Origin: GH45 sp046704385
GTDB taxonomy: Bacteria > Bacteroidota > Bacteroidia > Bacteroidales > SZUA-534
Direction of reading: 5' to 3'
Assembly: GCA_046704385.1 (NCBI GenBank)
Contig: JBJKSB010000064.1
Coordinates: 1 to 60,357, forward strand
DNA length: 60,357 nt
Shown: positions 46,044-56,249 of the stretch, in pieces
How the letters are laid out: every line of letters begins with the position of its first letter
How positions within the stretch are numbered: position 1 is the first letter of the stretch
Translations under genes and position numbers: made by a program
The notes under the pieces: generated by a model
What the model was told of the DNA's origin: nothing
Seen by the model: only the letters and a program-made list of their open reading frames with translations
Database searches by the model: none

Positions 46044-47261
46044 CTAATCTTTACTCCCTTCAATTATAGCATCCAACGCCTGTTGATCCAGAACTGTATT
46101 ATCCTTCCTGTTAAAAACTCCGCCTCCGTTATCCCAGTAGAAAGGTATCAAACCATCAGCTATTGCCTGGTGCGTTACATATTTAAGATAATAAGCTCTT
46201 GAATCCAGGTGCAGTTTTAAAGAATCGCCGGTTAAATTTGATCGCCGCATGGGTCCATATTCACCCATTATTACCGGGATACCCTTATCTACAAACTGGG
46301 TTTTCATCATGCCAAAAAGTTTATCAATTGCATCTTCTTCACCCCATGTAGCATTATGCAAAGTGTCGGTGGTGGAATGATAGTTCTTTCCCCAGTAATT
46401 AAACTTTCTTCCCCATTTGGCATCCCGGGCCAGCCCGCAGAAATTCCATGGAGTATAATAATGTATTTCCACCATTAAACGATTCTGTACCATATCCTTC
46501 GGAAGGGTGAGCATCAGTTTGTTAGTTTTTTCGATATCAGTAGACGGCCCTTGAACGACCAAAACCCTGTAACTGTTTCTGCCCCCTGTGGAACGAACCG
46601 CATCTATAAAAGTCTGAAGATAAGTTTGTAACACAGCCATTTGTTCGGCATTCTCCACATTAGGCTCATTGGTACCGGCAAACATCAGGTGCTCATCAAA
46701 ATCGCGCAAACAGGTGGCAATTTGCTCCCAAAATGCCTTTTGTTTGGCATTGTTTGCAGCCTGTTTTTCTTTTTTACAATTATTTTCAAGCCAACCACCA
46801 TCCCAATGGATGTTCAGTAAAACATACATATCATCATCTACACAATACTGCACTACTTCTTTTACCCGATTGAGCCAGTCTGTTTTTAACTTAGCCGTGG
46901 CCGTGTCTGACATATACTGGTTGAACGAACATGGGATTCGGATGGCATTAAAACCGCTTTTTTTTACTAAATCGATAAGCTCTTTAGTAATCAATGGATT
47001 TCCCCAGCCGGTTTCCCCACCCATGGCTTCCAGTGAATTCCCAATATTCCAGCCCAGGTTAATTTTTGCAGCCAGCTGTATGGCATTGCTTTCCATTCCT
47101 GTAGAATCGGGCGCTTTAGGCGTAATATTATAATTTGGATAATTGATTTCTGCACCTGTTTTAACAGATTCGTTACTGGTAGTTTGTTCTTTCTGCCCAT
47201 TCCATTGAAACGACATGAGGCCCAGGGCAAGAATAATCAAAAGGAAACTTATATTTTTCAT
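46044..47261 (-). CDS. GH5 endo-glycanase (cellulase/xyloglucanase-like)
   Basis: A 405-aa secreted enzyme of family GH5, a retaining TIM barrel. It shows GWNIGNSLEAMGG (subfamily 4-like start), the acid/base Glu in GTNEPN (E199) and the nucleophile in MGEYG (E334). The His-Tyr pair in EIHYYTPWNFCG and WDNGGG near the end are also family hallmarks. Subfamily 4 acts on xyloglucan, lichenan or cellulose; which one is not decided here. The ATG at 47261 gives a signal peptide (MKNISFLLIILALGLMSF). A candidate promoter lies at 47333-47340, so the GH5 gene and those after it may form a separate unit from the araA block. Confidence 0.9.
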   Translation of the reverse strand: MKNISFLLIILALGLMSFQWNGQKEQTTSNESVKTGAEINYPNYNITPKAPDSTGMESNAIQLAAKINLGWNIGNSLEAMGGETGWGNPLITKELIDLVKKSGFNAIRIPCSFNQYMSDTATAKLKTDWLNRVKEVVQYCVDDDMYVLLNIHWDGGWLENNCKKEKQAANNAKQKAFWEQIATCLRDFDEHLMFAGTNEPNVENAEQMAVLQTYLQTFIDAVRSTGGRNSYRVLVVQGPSTDIEKTNKLMLTLPKDMVQNRLMVEIHYYTPWNFCGLARDAKWGRKFNYWGKNYHSTTDTLHNATWGEEDAIDKLFGMMKTQFVDKGIPVIMGEYGPMRRSNLTGDSLKLHLDSRAYYLKYVTHQAIADGLIPFYWDNGGGVFNRKDNTVLDQQALDAIIEGSKD

Positions 47262-47332
47262 AAGTGTGTATATTTTGGTTTGATATGAATTCAGCATACT
47301 AAATTAAACTTTTTCCGTGTCAGTCGACAACT

Positions 47333-47340
47333 CAAAGTTA
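47333..47340 (-). promoter_or_regulatory. Candidate -7 box for the GH5 gene
   Basis: Read on the minus strand, TAACTTTG matches TAnnTTTG and lies about 70 bp before the GH5 ATG. A GTCGAC palindrome follows at the expected transcript start. No clear -33 box. Confidence 0.4.
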
Positions 47341-47411
47341 TTTTTGGGGTTTTTTTTCGTGTTTCTTTATCCCTCTTCTATTATTTGGACATTTCGATGC
47401 TATTGGGATTT

Positions 47412-47447
47412 GCCCCCGAAAATCAAATTCGGGGCAGGCTGTCAGGA
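47412..47447 (+). repeat. Outer arm of composite repeat, copy next to element D
   Basis: GCCCCCGAA..TTCGGGGCAGGCTGT matches the outer arms at 59672-59721 and 107-157. It lies on the left of composite repeat D only; no right-hand arm is visible. The 595-bp gap 47262-47856 contains this arm, the GH5 promoter and repeat D, and no gene. Confidence 0.65.
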
Positions 47448-47504
47448 TATTGCCAATATAATTGAAAATGTAAGTTATTAATCGTAATCTAAACAACCCT
47501 GCAG

Positions 47505-47764
47505 TTCGTCGTAATGAACTTTAGTATATTATGGCAAAAGATCTGCTTACGACGATTTTGTTATTAAATCCAATTACCCAGAGCTAACTTCGACTATTTC
47601 GACTAAGCTCAATAAACAGCTCAGTTACCCGCTCTGGGCAGAAAAAACGAAGATAGTTCGACTATGCTCACTATCTTCGTTTTTGTCGCCCTGGGTAACC
47701 AGACAAAAAAAATCATCGCAAGCACCCATTAACCTTGAAAAAATAATTTCACATGCGACGAAAT
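47505..47764 (+). repeat. Composite multi-hairpin repeat, copy D
   Basis: The left hairpin is CGTCGTAA..TTACGACG. H2 is CCCAGAGC..GCTCTGGG with a 46-nt insert in the loop. The central stem AAAAACGAAGATAGT / ACTATCTTCGTTTTT and the right end ATGCGACGAAAT are present; the H3 module is missing. Relative to copy C, stem changes are matched on both arms (CCCAGGGC to CCCAGAGC; GATAAG to GATAGT). It lies between the GH5 promoter and the end of GH127. Confidence 0.85.
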
Positions 47765-47856
47765 TAACTACCACTCATCAAAGAAGCTATCTACTTTCCT
47801 TTATTAGGTAGGGTTTAAATATCTTAACTTAACAGCAACCTTTTGTAAGGAAAATG

Positions 47857-49794
47857 CTACCTGCTTTCCGGGAACCAAACCTTCATCTTTCCAGCTCCCC
47901 GGTTCGACCACAGGTAATAAGGAATTAAGGTAAGTTCCTTGTCATTAACTTTCCCTTTAAGTATGTTAACCTCATTATTGACTATGCTTTGTTTTTCTAC
48001 ATTCAAGTTAATATTTTCTGGAATAGAGATATCAGAAATATCGGGATTATCAACTTCTTCGGCACAATAAACCATTGGGCCATATTCAAAAGCTACTTTG
48101 TTTGTATCGTCTGCAACCTTATTGTTGGCCACAACTCTATGTACCATCATAGGCAATTCCAGTTCTAATGTATCACCGGGATTCCAGGTTTGATCCAGTT
48201 TAATATATCCATCCTGAATGGCAAATTGTTTTTGTTTCCCATTAATTTTTAGTGAAATTGCTTTATCGTCTTTTTCAAGATAACTGTAAAGATTACCCGG
48301 AGCCGGAATATTTTGGGTCCAGCCAGGTACCCTCACAGCTAGTGTAAACTTTTGCGGTTCTTTAGGATTAACTGAAACGGTAATGTTTCCATTCCATGGA
48401 TATCCTGTAACCTGCGACATAGTCACATTTTGATTATGGATGCTTACCTCAGCCTGGTTTGACATATACAAATTTATATACAAAGTATCCTGATCCTGGC
48501 TGTAAATCAGTCCCGGAATGGAAGGGATAAAACGTATCAGGTTGGTAGGACAGCAGGAACAATCGAACCATGGGGAACGGGTTAATGCGCCCTGGTTAAA
48601 TTTATACTTACCATCAGATTCCAGGGGATTGGGATAAAAAAACTTTTTCCCATCTGTTGAAATGCCTGAAATTAAACCATTGTAAAGGGTTCTTTCAACA
48701 ATATCATAATATTTTGAATCTCCGGTTAGTTGGAACATTCTTTCATTCCACCAAACACTGGCTATGGATGCACAGGTTTCATTATAAGCCGTAAGGTTAG
48801 GCAACTCGTAATTATCGCCAAAAGCTTCCCCATCGTGACGGGAACCTACACCTCCCGTAAGATACATTTTACGGTTTACAACATTATTCCAGATATTCTT
48901 TATTGCATGTAAATAGGATGAATCCTGGTAAATAGCTGCAATATCCGTCATTCCGGCATACATATATTCAGCCCTTACAGCATGACCTACAGCTTCGTCC
49001 TGGTCCACAACCGGTTCATGATCCTGGTTATAGGGTCCGTAAAGTTTATGCGTAAGACTATCGCCGCGAATATCAAGTAAAAACTTTGACAACTCCAGAT
49101 ATTTTGGGTTATGGGTTATATGGAACAACTTGATCAATCCGGTTTCCACAATCTGATGACCGGGAGGCCGGTGTATTTTGTCGGGGCCGAAATTAGCAAC
49201 CAGCAAATCGGCATTTTTTAAGGCAATATCCAACAGATTTCGCTTACCGGTTGCCCAGTAATGAGCCGCGGCCGCCTCAAATAAATGTCCACTGTTGTAT
49301 AATTCATGGCTCGAAATTTCATTTTCCCATCGGTGTGTTGACGGTTTAACCCAGGGTGCCGGAGGGTTTTTCCGTTCGATGGTAAACCAGGTGGTGAGAT
49401 AACCGTCGGGTTCCTGACCAATTTTAATAATATTAATGATGGAGTCAAGATAAGCATCAAGCTCAGGATTAGGCTGGCTAATCAGCGAATACGATGCTCC
49501 TTCAATAATTTTATAAAGGTCGGTATCATCAAAAGGCATCTTCCCGCGAGTCTTTCCCTGTTTGACTTTCCCGGCTATCAGGAAATTATCCATCCGTCCT
49601 TCCTCGCTGCATTTGTCAAAAGCATATTTGATAGTGGTATCCTGGATAAGCTTGACTTTGGGCAACCAAAAGCTGTCCTGTAATTCCACATTTCTGATAT
49701 CAATACCCGAAATAGGATAATCAGTATATTTGGTTTGCTTTTGCGTGCAACCAAAAATCAATAAAAAGGGGAACAGATAGATTAATTTTCTCAT
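47857..49794 (-). CDS. GH127 beta-L-arabinofuranosidase (DUF1680), lipoprotein
   Basis: A 645-aa lipoprotein (lipobox IFGC near residue 16) with the (alpha/alpha)6 barrel of GH127. The family releases beta-linked L-arabinofuranose using a Cys nucleophile held by zinc. The expected ligands are present as E339 and C341 (NETCAS) and C414/C415 (CSCCPTN), matching E338, C340, C417 and C418 of HypBA1. The C-terminal beta domain (VRVPGWTQ) is complete. GH146 is a related alternative. It starts 16 bp after the deacetylase stop and is the last gene of the ara operon. It supplies arabinose to AraA. Confidence 0.9.
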   Translation of the reverse strand: MRKLIYLFPFLLIFGCTQKQTKYTDYPISGIDIRNVELQDSFWLPKVKLIQDTTIKYAFDKCSEEGRMDNFLIAGKVKQGKTRGKMPFDDTDLYKIIEGASYSLISQPNPELDAYLDSIINIIKIGQEPDGYLTTWFTIERKNPPAPWVKPSTHRWENEISSHELYNSGHLFEAAAAHYWATGKRNLLDIALKNADLLVANFGPDKIHRPPGHQIVETGLIKLFHITHNPKYLELSKFLLDIRGDSLTHKLYGPYNQDHEPVVDQDEAVGHAVRAEYMYAGMTDIAAIYQDSSYLHAIKNIWNNVVNRKMYLTGGVGSRHDGEAFGDNYELPNLTAYNETCASIASVWWNERMFQLTGDSKYYDIVERTLYNGLISGISTDGKKFFYPNPLESDGKYKFNQGALTRSPWFDCSCCPTNLIRFIPSIPGLIYSQDQDTLYINLYMSNQAEVSIHNQNVTMSQVTGYPWNGNITVSVNPKEPQKFTLAVRVPGWTQNIPAPGNLYSYLEKDDKAISLKINGKQKQFAIQDGYIKLDQTWNPGDTLELELPMMVHRVVANNKVADDTNKVAFEYGPMVYCAEEVDNPDISDISIPENINLNVEKQSIVNNEVNILKGKVNDKELTLIPYYLWSNRGAGKMKVWFPESR

Positions 49795-49810
49795 AAAAAT
49801 TTACCCGGTT

Positions 49811-51100
49811 TTAAAAATAAAAAAACTGCTTTGCCCATGAATTTTGATTGTCGGCAAGTTTGAGAATATAAATTCCCGATTGTCTCAATGGCATAGGACT
49901 TAAGGTACAAATACCGGCAAAAGCAATGACATCATTTCCATCGAATATTCTTTCACCAAGTACATTGTAGATGGATACCGAAGGATTCTCATCGCAGGTT
50001 TCAGGAAGTTCAAATTTCAGATCATTATTATGGATCCATATCTTAAAATCACGGCTTTTCATGCCCGTATCCTTAATTCCTGTGCCCAATGCTTTGGTAA
50101 TAACGATGCTTCCCTGATCAGGCACCGCATCAAACTGAATCCATTTCCCTGAATTATCACTTACTACTTTACAGAAAATTGAATCTCCATTTTGAGTAGC
50201 TGTGGCATTTTCCCAACCGTCAGGTAAAGGTCTGCGTAAAGTAAGAGGATAATTAAATATTTCATTATTACTCAATGTGTCGCTCAGGGTAAGGGTAAAA
50301 CTGGTCTCATCACTGGCTGTTTCAGTAAGCGAAGCACAGTTACGCTCTTTGATATAACGCGAAACCTGTCCAAATGTAGCCACCCAGAATTTATCATCAT
50401 TTGCTTTCAGATATTCCAGGCTCTTTTTAAGTGTATCTGAAGGTAGCGGTGAATACCCGCCATCATTGTCAATACCATGAATCAGGTATACCAGCCATCC
50501 TTTTGAATTTGCTGCCTGATCGGCTTTTGATTTGAAATTAGCCGAAGTTTTTACCGATCCCTGGTCGCCACAAATAATAGAGCTTACATTCATAAAATTT
50601 TTCGGAGTCTTCGGTTCAATAAAACCCTGGCATCCGCGTACAGCGATATAATAGGCCGCTGCCAGCGAATCGCTACCTTCAGCGCAATAAGGTGTGGCCA
50701 TGGTCACACATTGCTGTGAAGGGACTTTTTCATTTATTAAATCGGTACTCGTCTTAATTTCTGATTCCTGTGCAGCCACATCAAGTTTACTCAGATCAGG
50801 GTGTGTAACCGTATGGCTTGCAATTTCATGTCCGCTATTTGCAGCCTGCACCCAATTATTCCAATTACCACCAACCCAATCCGTCACTGTAAATAAAGTA
50901 AGTTTATAATCAAATTCGTTAAAAATTGGAATGGCTTTTGAAAACTGTCCCGAACATCCATCGTCAAATGTATAACTAATGGCACAATTTCTATTTCCCG
51001 CCCAGTTATCCACTTCGTAAGGCGATGCCACTTGTGCCCTGGTTACCTGCGATAAAAACAAAATAACCACTAACCCTGATAATTTAATTATAAACCTCAT
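49811..51100 (-). CDS. Secreted polysaccharide deacetylase (NodB/CE4-like) with T9SS domain
   Basis: A 429-aa protein: signal peptide (to TRAQ), a NodB-homology domain (about 35-250) and a C-terminal T9SS-type domain (VSIYNVLGERIFDG, QSGIYILKLA). The metal-binding motifs are TFDDG (D46, D47) and HEIASHTVTH (H96, H100). Such enzymes remove O- or N-acetyl groups from glycans such as xylan or chitin. In this operon, between GH43 and GH127, deacetylation of an acetylated plant polysaccharide is the likeliest role. The substrate is inferred. Confidence 0.87.
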   Translation of the reverse strand: MRFIIKLSGLVVILFLSQVTRAQVASPYEVDNWAGNRNCAISYTFDDGCSGQFSKAIPIFNEFDYKLTLFTVTDWVGGNWNNWVQAANSGHEIASHTVTHPDLSKLDVAAQESEIKTSTDLINEKVPSQQCVTMATPYCAEGSDSLAAAYYIAVRGCQGFIEPKTPKNFMNVSSIICGDQGSVKTSANFKSKADQAANSKGWLVYLIHGIDNDGGYSPLPSDTLKKSLEYLKANDDKFWVATFGQVSRYIKERNCASLTETASDETSFTLTLSDTLSNNEIFNYPLTLRRPLPDGWENATATQNGDSIFCKVVSDNSGKWIQFDAVPDQGSIVITKALGTGIKDTGMKSRDFKIWIHNNDLKFELPETCDENPSVSIYNVLGERIFDGNDVIAFAGICTLSPMPLRQSGIYILKLADNQNSWAKQFFYF

Positions 51101-51128
51101 AACTTACTGATTTGAATTTATTTACACA

Positions 51129-53354
51129 TTAATTTATTAATAATTTTGAACAAGTAACCTGCTCATTGTCGCTTAATTGAACAAGATATAATCCTTTTTT
51201 CAAATTTAATAAAAGTGTGGTATTTTTAATTGCCTCCTTATACTCTTCGCAATTTACCTGCCTCCCATTCATATCTGTGATAACCATCTTCTGAAAAGCA
51301 AAATCACTGTTAATGGTTATTCTGTTATTTGCCGGATTTGGATAAATGCGAAATTGTTTTTCAGGTTTTTCAACAGATGACAGGGTAACAATATCTGATT
51401 TAGAAAGAAATGTCATCCATTTCAGCCTGAATAGTTCCACATCATCTGCCCCTGTAAATTTAAGGTAAACATCATGAATCCCTGATACATTGCTTACCGG
51501 TGTTTTAAAGGTTTGATAAGTATTAAATGAACCTGTAGAAGTAATGGTACATTCGGCAATTTTTGTCCCTGTTTGAATAGAATCAAGCCAGACCTCAACA
51601 ACTCCGCCGCCGCCATCACACGAAGCGGTAAATTCCACTGAATCAGGCAATTCATAATAATCGCCATTACCAAACTCCACGCCGGCATACAAAGCCCAAT
51701 CCGTGTTGTATATTTTATAAAGTGGATGTATTCCATCGTTTAATGCTCCGCGAGCCGTACCGAATTGATTGGCCGGGCATTCAGTCATTATAGGGGTATA
51801 AGCATCACGATAGATATAAAAATCAAAATAAGCATCGCCCGATCCCTGTACATATAAGCCCTGACGGGTTCCCGTAAAGGTTGAATAATCGGAGAATGAA
51901 TCCACTTCCGAAACATTAATTTCCTGGCCTACGATGCTCCACACTTTACCGTTGTTGCTGACATATCCGGTAAGTTTATGGTTAATACGAACAATCTTTA
52001 ACCATAGCGTATCTCCTACTTCGTTTGGCACAGAGTACACTATATCTTTAAAACTAAAAGTAATTACTTTACTGCCATCATCTGAAACGGTACTAACCAG
52101 TTTGGTTTCCATGGTTTGGTCGCCCCGCATAATCCAAAGTCCTGCCTGGTCGGTTGCAGATTCTGGTGTATAATCAACCCTGGTAATAAGGGAATAATTA
52201 TGTTCACCGTCATTTTTAATTACAGTGTTAGCTTTTGAAGCGCTCTTTGGCGACAAACGTAACCATCCCTGGCGATCTGTTAAAGAATAGGTGCTGGTAA
52301 GTGTTTGTCCTAAAAATGACCATTCGGGATTTAGTTTATCACTGGTAAAAAAGTCAGATTTTGGAACCATCCACGGGATACCCGAACTTGGCAATTTAGG
52401 AGCCTGAAAATAACTATTTACCGGATAATCGACAGTTGGTTTATTATTTGTGTCATATCGAACCTGGTTTAACAATCCCTGCCTGCCCTGTCCTTTCCAC
52501 TCCCCTTTGGCATAAAGCGGATGAATCACCCATGAGGTACTGTCGTTTGTTAGCACGGCTTGTGAAGCATGATTGGGGGAAGTAAACAAAGATGTTCCTT
52601 TGTCAGGATCATTCTCATTGAAAAAGTCGCCCATCATTTCCCATGATGCTGAATCGGCAGTTAAAGTAAGACTGCGCATAACTTTTTGCCCACCTGCCAG
52701 ATCCCTGGCAAATGAATAGTAATAGTAACCAGCATATCTCCACATTACCGGACCTTCAGCCCAACTATACGGATACGCCGGGGCGGGATTCAACCAGTTT
52801 AAATCATAAACCATACCGGTAGGTTGCCCATCGTCGCCTAATTCAACAATTCCCCCATTGGGTTGCCCGTTCTTAACAACCATGTACCATTTGTTGTCAT
52901 CGTCAATAAAAATGGAATTATCGTAGCCCAAACCGTAAGAAAGTTGCGTCGGATTATTCACTTTCACAGGATCACTATACGGTCCCTCAGGTTCATCGGC
53001 CGTAGTAAAATACATGGTATTTCCCCGAGAAAAATAATCCCAGTATTTTCCATTATGTAATACCATTTGTCCTCCCCAACAACCCCCTCCGGCTTTATCT
53101 CCATAATTCGACCAGGTGGCTGTAACAGGTTGTGCAATTGCCTCCCAGTGCACCAAATCGGTAGAATGGTAAATTACTGGTGTTACATTAAATGATGATC
53201 CTGTAGTATAAAAATCGCCGCCAATTTTTGTCACCGTGCAATCGGGATGATCACCGGGTATTACCGGATTCATATAGGTATCAAACGACGGTGATTGTGC
53301 ATTTACCAATCCCATCGTCATTATGATTATTGAGATAGTTACAATTTGTTTCAT
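51129..53354 (-). CDS. GH43 arabinofuranosidase/xylosidase with CBM6 and T9SS domain
   Basis: A 741-aa secreted, modular enzyme. After the signal peptide (to VNAQ) comes a five-bladed GH43 propeller with the catalytic triad visible: base D38 (GDHPD), pKa-tuning D146 (YDNS) and acid E200 (AEGP). A beta-sandwich follows near 335-520 (GLWIMRGDQTMETKLVSTVS). Next is a CBM6 (about 540-660: ALYAGVEFGNGDYYELPDS and HDVYLKFTG) and a T9SS sorting domain (YPNPANNRITINS). GH43 members act on arabinan, arabinoxylan or xylan; the ara operon context favours arabinose release. It lies 64 bp after araB. Confidence 0.9.
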   Translation of the reverse strand: MKQIVTISIIIMTMGLVNAQSPSFDTYMNPVIPGDHPDCTVTKIGGDFYTTGSSFNVTPVIYHSTDLVHWEAIAQPVTATWSNYGDKAGGGCWGGQMVLHNGKYWDYFSRGNTMYFTTADEPEGPYSDPVKVNNPTQLSYGLGYDNSIFIDDDNKWYMVVKNGQPNGGIVELGDDGQPTGMVYDLNWLNPAPAYPYSWAEGPVMWRYAGYYYYSFARDLAGGQKVMRSLTLTADSASWEMMGDFFNENDPDKGTSLFTSPNHASQAVLTNDSTSWVIHPLYAKGEWKGQGRQGLLNQVRYDTNNKPTVDYPVNSYFQAPKLPSSGIPWMVPKSDFFTSDKLNPEWSFLGQTLTSTYSLTDRQGWLRLSPKSASKANTVIKNDGEHNYSLITRVDYTPESATDQAGLWIMRGDQTMETKLVSTVSDDGSKVITFSFKDIVYSVPNEVGDTLWLKIVRINHKLTGYVSNNGKVWSIVGQEINVSEVDSFSDYSTFTGTRQGLYVQGSGDAYFDFYIYRDAYTPIMTECPANQFGTARGALNDGIHPLYKIYNTDWALYAGVEFGNGDYYELPDSVEFTASCDGGGGVVEVWLDSIQTGTKIAECTITSTGSFNTYQTFKTPVSNVSGIHDVYLKFTGADDVELFRLKWMTFLSKSDIVTLSSVEKPEKQFRIYPNPANNRITINSDFAFQKMVITDMNGRQVNCEEYKEAIKNTTLLLNLKKGLYLVQLSDNEQVTCSKLLIN

Positions 53355-53418
53355 TGCAATTTTTTTAGTCTGAATAACTGTTCTTGGTTTTACTCAAAAA
53401 TCCGGTTCATCCGGAAAT

Positions 53419-55089
53419 TTAATCCGTAAGAGCTTGGTTTACAAAATCACCCAGCTGAACATACTTTTGGTATAATTCCCAGTATTTTTTATGATTTGAT
53501 GCATTAGGTTGGTAAACCTTTTCGAAACCTTTGCCCATTGCCTTTTGAGCATCCTCAACCTTTGAATAGACACCTCCGGCAACGGCAGCGAACATAGCTG
53601 CACCAAAAGCACAGGTTTGCTCTGTGGTTGCAATTTTTATCGGCATATTCAGAACATCGGCCAGGGTTTGCATTACAAAAGGTGATTTTTTTGCTACACC
53701 ACCCAAACCGATAATTTCTTTAATTTCCACACCTTCCCGGTCAAAACGGTCAACAATAGCTTTTGATCCAAAAGCCGTTGCTTCTACCAAAGCCCTGAAT
53801 ATGCGTGGTGCAGTTGATCCCAGTGTCAGGCCCGTAATAGCGCCTTTTACTTCCTGGCTGGCATCCGGTGTACGTCTGCCATTCATCCAGTCGAGCGCTA
53901 TAATGGTCGATTCTTCCATAGGTATTTCAGCTGCCTTTTCGCTTAATAGCGGAATTATTTTATCCAGGGTTTCCTGGATAAGCTTTTCTTTGGTGGCATC
54001 GTCCACCAAGTTTGTATTGCCTAAAATTTCGGTAACCGGCCAGGCCAATACATTTTTGAACCAGGCATATACATCGCCAAAAGCAGACTGTCCGGCTTCC
54101 AAACCCACATATCCGGGAATTACCGATCCATCAACCTGCCCGCAGATACCGGCAATAAGCTTATCGCCGACATCTTCATATTTGGCAGTCATAATATCGC
54201 AGGTTGAAGTTCCAATTGCCCTTGCCAGTACATTGGGTGTAACTTCACCTCCTACTGCGCCCATATGGCAATCAAATGCACCAACACCAACGGCAACACT
54301 GGTTGAAAGACCAAGCCTTTTGGCCCATTCATCGGTTAAATACCCTACTTTTTCATCACTTGTATAGGTTTCAGAATAAAGATTATCAAGCATTGGAACC
54401 AAAACCGGATCAAGAGCATTAAAAAACTCTTTTGGAGGTAATCCGCCCCATTCGGGATGCCATAAGGATTTATGACCGGCGGCACAACGACTGCGCAATA
54501 CTTTTTTTGGAGCCAGTTCGCCACAAAGTAATCCCGGTAACCAGTCGCAATGCTCAATCCACGATACTGAGGCCTGTTTTACTACACTGTCGTTCCTTAA
54601 TACCTGTAAAACCTTTGCCCAAACCCATTCTGAGGAATAAACTCCTCCCTCATATTTGGTATAATCCACTTCCCATTTCCGGGCCAGTGTGTTTACTTCA
54701 TCGGCTTCCTTAATGGCTGTATGATCTTTCCAAAGAATGAACATGGCATTAGGATTTTCGGCAAACTCCTTTGTCATCGCCAACGGCACACCATCGGCAT
54801 TGGTTAAAACCGGTGTGCTGCCCGTAGTGTCTATCGAAATTCCTGCTACATTTTGAGCCACCTCAGGCGAACATTTTGAAAGAGCATCTTTTATGGTAAA
54901 CTCCAGCACCTCAATATAATCAAGCGGGTGTTGACGATATTGATTTTTTGAAGGATCACAATATTTTCCCTGCATCCACCTTGGATAATTCATTACTGAA
55001 GTAGCCAGTTCATCGCCGGTTGAGGCATCTACTATCAGCGAGCGGGCTGAGTCGGTACCGTAATCGACACCAATTACATATTTTTTCAT
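53419..55089 (-). CDS. araB: Ribulokinase
   Basis: A 556-aa cytoplasmic FGGY kinase that phosphorylates L-ribulose to L-ribulose 5-phosphate with ATP. The N-terminal phosphate-binding motif GVDYGTDSARSLIVD is typical of ribulokinases. AVGVGAFDCHMGAVGG and the C-terminal GGVAKKSPFVMQTLADVLNM are family blocks. The length fits AraB, which is longer than most FGGY kinases. I chose the ATG at 55089, twelve codons inside the longest frame. It follows araD after a 459-bp gap containing repeats, so some internal regulation is possible. Confidence 0.93.
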   Translation of the reverse strand: MKKYVIGVDYGTDSARSLIVDASTGDELATSVMNYPRWMQGKYCDPSKNQYRQHPLDYIEVLEFTIKDALSKCSPEVAQNVAGISIDTTGSTPVLTNADGVPLAMTKEFAENPNAMFILWKDHTAIKEADEVNTLARKWEVDYTKYEGGVYSSEWVWAKVLQVLRNDSVVKQASVSWIEHCDWLPGLLCGELAPKKVLRSRCAAGHKSLWHPEWGGLPPKEFFNALDPVLVPMLDNLYSETYTSDEKVGYLTDEWAKRLGLSTSVAVGVGAFDCHMGAVGGEVTPNVLARAIGTSTCDIMTAKYEDVGDKLIAGICGQVDGSVIPGYVGLEAGQSAFGDVYAWFKNVLAWPVTEILGNTNLVDDATKEKLIQETLDKIIPLLSEKAAEIPMEESTIIALDWMNGRRTPDASQEVKGAITGLTLGSTAPRIFRALVEATAFGSKAIVDRFDREGVEIKEIIGLGGVAKKSPFVMQTLADVLNMPIKIATTEQTCAFGAAMFAAVAGGVYSKVEDAQKAMGKGFEKVYQPNASNHKKYWELYQKYVQLGDFVNQALTD

Positions 55090-55548
55090 TTTTAGAGTTT
55101 TTTTTGAAGACAATTTTATAGTCAATCTTAGGATTTTAGTAATTCAAACTCCTGACCTCCCTTGAAGTCATAATCTCATGTTCAAGTCCCTGGTAAGCGG
55201 TCAAGTTTATAAAAAGTTCTATTGAACCTTGTTTGTAACCTACAGACCTCAACTAATTCATTCTCCCCTGATTAGGGGAGATGTCCGACAGGACAGAAGG
55301 GTACATATATTTTTGCTTTATCTCATTTTCACCCTTTTCCATGTCGGGATTTTGTTCACACATATAATTATTTTTTTTGGCGTTCACGAACTTCGTTTCC
55401 CTCAGAGAGGGAAAAAAGCTTAATAACGAAGCCTTTACCATTATTTAACCATTCCTTTTAAATTAAATCTTAACTTGACGGCTTCCCAAAATAAATTCGG
55501 AAGTATTATATAGGTGATTTTTATCAAAATAAATATCATCATAAAATA
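55090..55548. other. Intergenic gap between araD and araB with palindromic repeats
   Basis: No gene is visible. Two clear palindromes occur: CTCCCCTgattAGGGGAG at 55263-55280 and TGTCCgacaGGACA at 55282-55295. A CCCTCAGAGAGGG stem lies near 55400. These resemble degenerate intergenic repeats of the types seen at 112-275 and 41684-41770. They may alter araB expression relative to araD. Confidence 0.6.
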
Positions 55549-56238
55549 TTACTCCTGTCCGTAATAAGCATTATCGCCATGTTTGCGCTCATAGTGTTTT
55601 TTTACCAGCGCTTCATTCATGGTAGGGTTTGGATTGATCGAAAAAGATATGGAAGCCATTTTTGCCACCTGTTCCAGTACCACACTGTTGTGAACCGCTT
55701 CATCAGGTGACTTTCCCCAGGTAAACGGGCCATGATTTTTTACCAGAACTCCCGGAATATGCATCGGGTTAATTTTCCCGAAAGCATTGATAATATAGGT
55801 TCCTGTTTCCTTTTCATAATCCAACTGAACCGCTTTTTCTGACATATCTTCTGTACAGGGAATATCATTGCTGAAATAATCGGCATGAGTAGTGCCTATT
55901 ATAGGAATAGCCTTTCCTGCCTGTGCCCATGCTGTAGCATAGGTGGAGTGGGTATGAACCACTCCGCCTATTTCAGAAAATGCTTTATATAATTCCAGAT
56001 GAGTGGGAGTGTCAGACGATGGTTTGAGTTTCCCTTCCACCACATTTCCATCTAAATCGACCACCACCATATCATCGGCTTTCATAGTATTGTATGAAAC
56101 CCCACTTGGTTTGATAACCACCAATCCTTTTTCTCTGTCGATACCACTGACATTTCCCCAGGTAAAAATCACCAGACCATGCTTTACCAAGTCGAGATTG
56201 GCGTTAAATACTTGTTTTTTAAGCGTTTGTAATGTCAT
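55549..56238 (-). CDS. araD: L-ribulose-5-phosphate 4-epimerase
   Basis: A 229-aa class II aldolase-fold enzyme that epimerises L-ribulose 5-phosphate to D-xylulose 5-phosphate, feeding the pentose phosphate pathway. The phosphate-binding GNVSGIDREKGLVVIKPSGV, the zinc ligands in HTHSTYATAWAQAG and the later KNHGPFTWG are all intact. It lies 11 bp after the symporter gene. Confidence 0.94.
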   Translation of the reverse strand: MTLQTLKKQVFNANLDLVKHGLVIFTWGNVSGIDREKGLVVIKPSGVSYNTMKADDMVVVDLDGNVVEGKLKPSSDTPTHLELYKAFSEIGGVVHTHSTYATAWAQAGKAIPIIGTTHADYFSNDIPCTEDMSEKAVQLDYEKETGTYIINAFGKINPMHIPGVLVKNHGPFTWGKSPDEAVHNSVVLEQVAKMASISFSINPNPTMNEALVKKHYERKHGDNAYYGQE

Positions 56239-56249
56239 TGATTGCTGTT

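Noticed and set aside
55229..55441. Two overlapping short frames on opposite strands in the araD-araB gap
   Set aside because: Both read through palindromic intergenic repeats and lack known domains.
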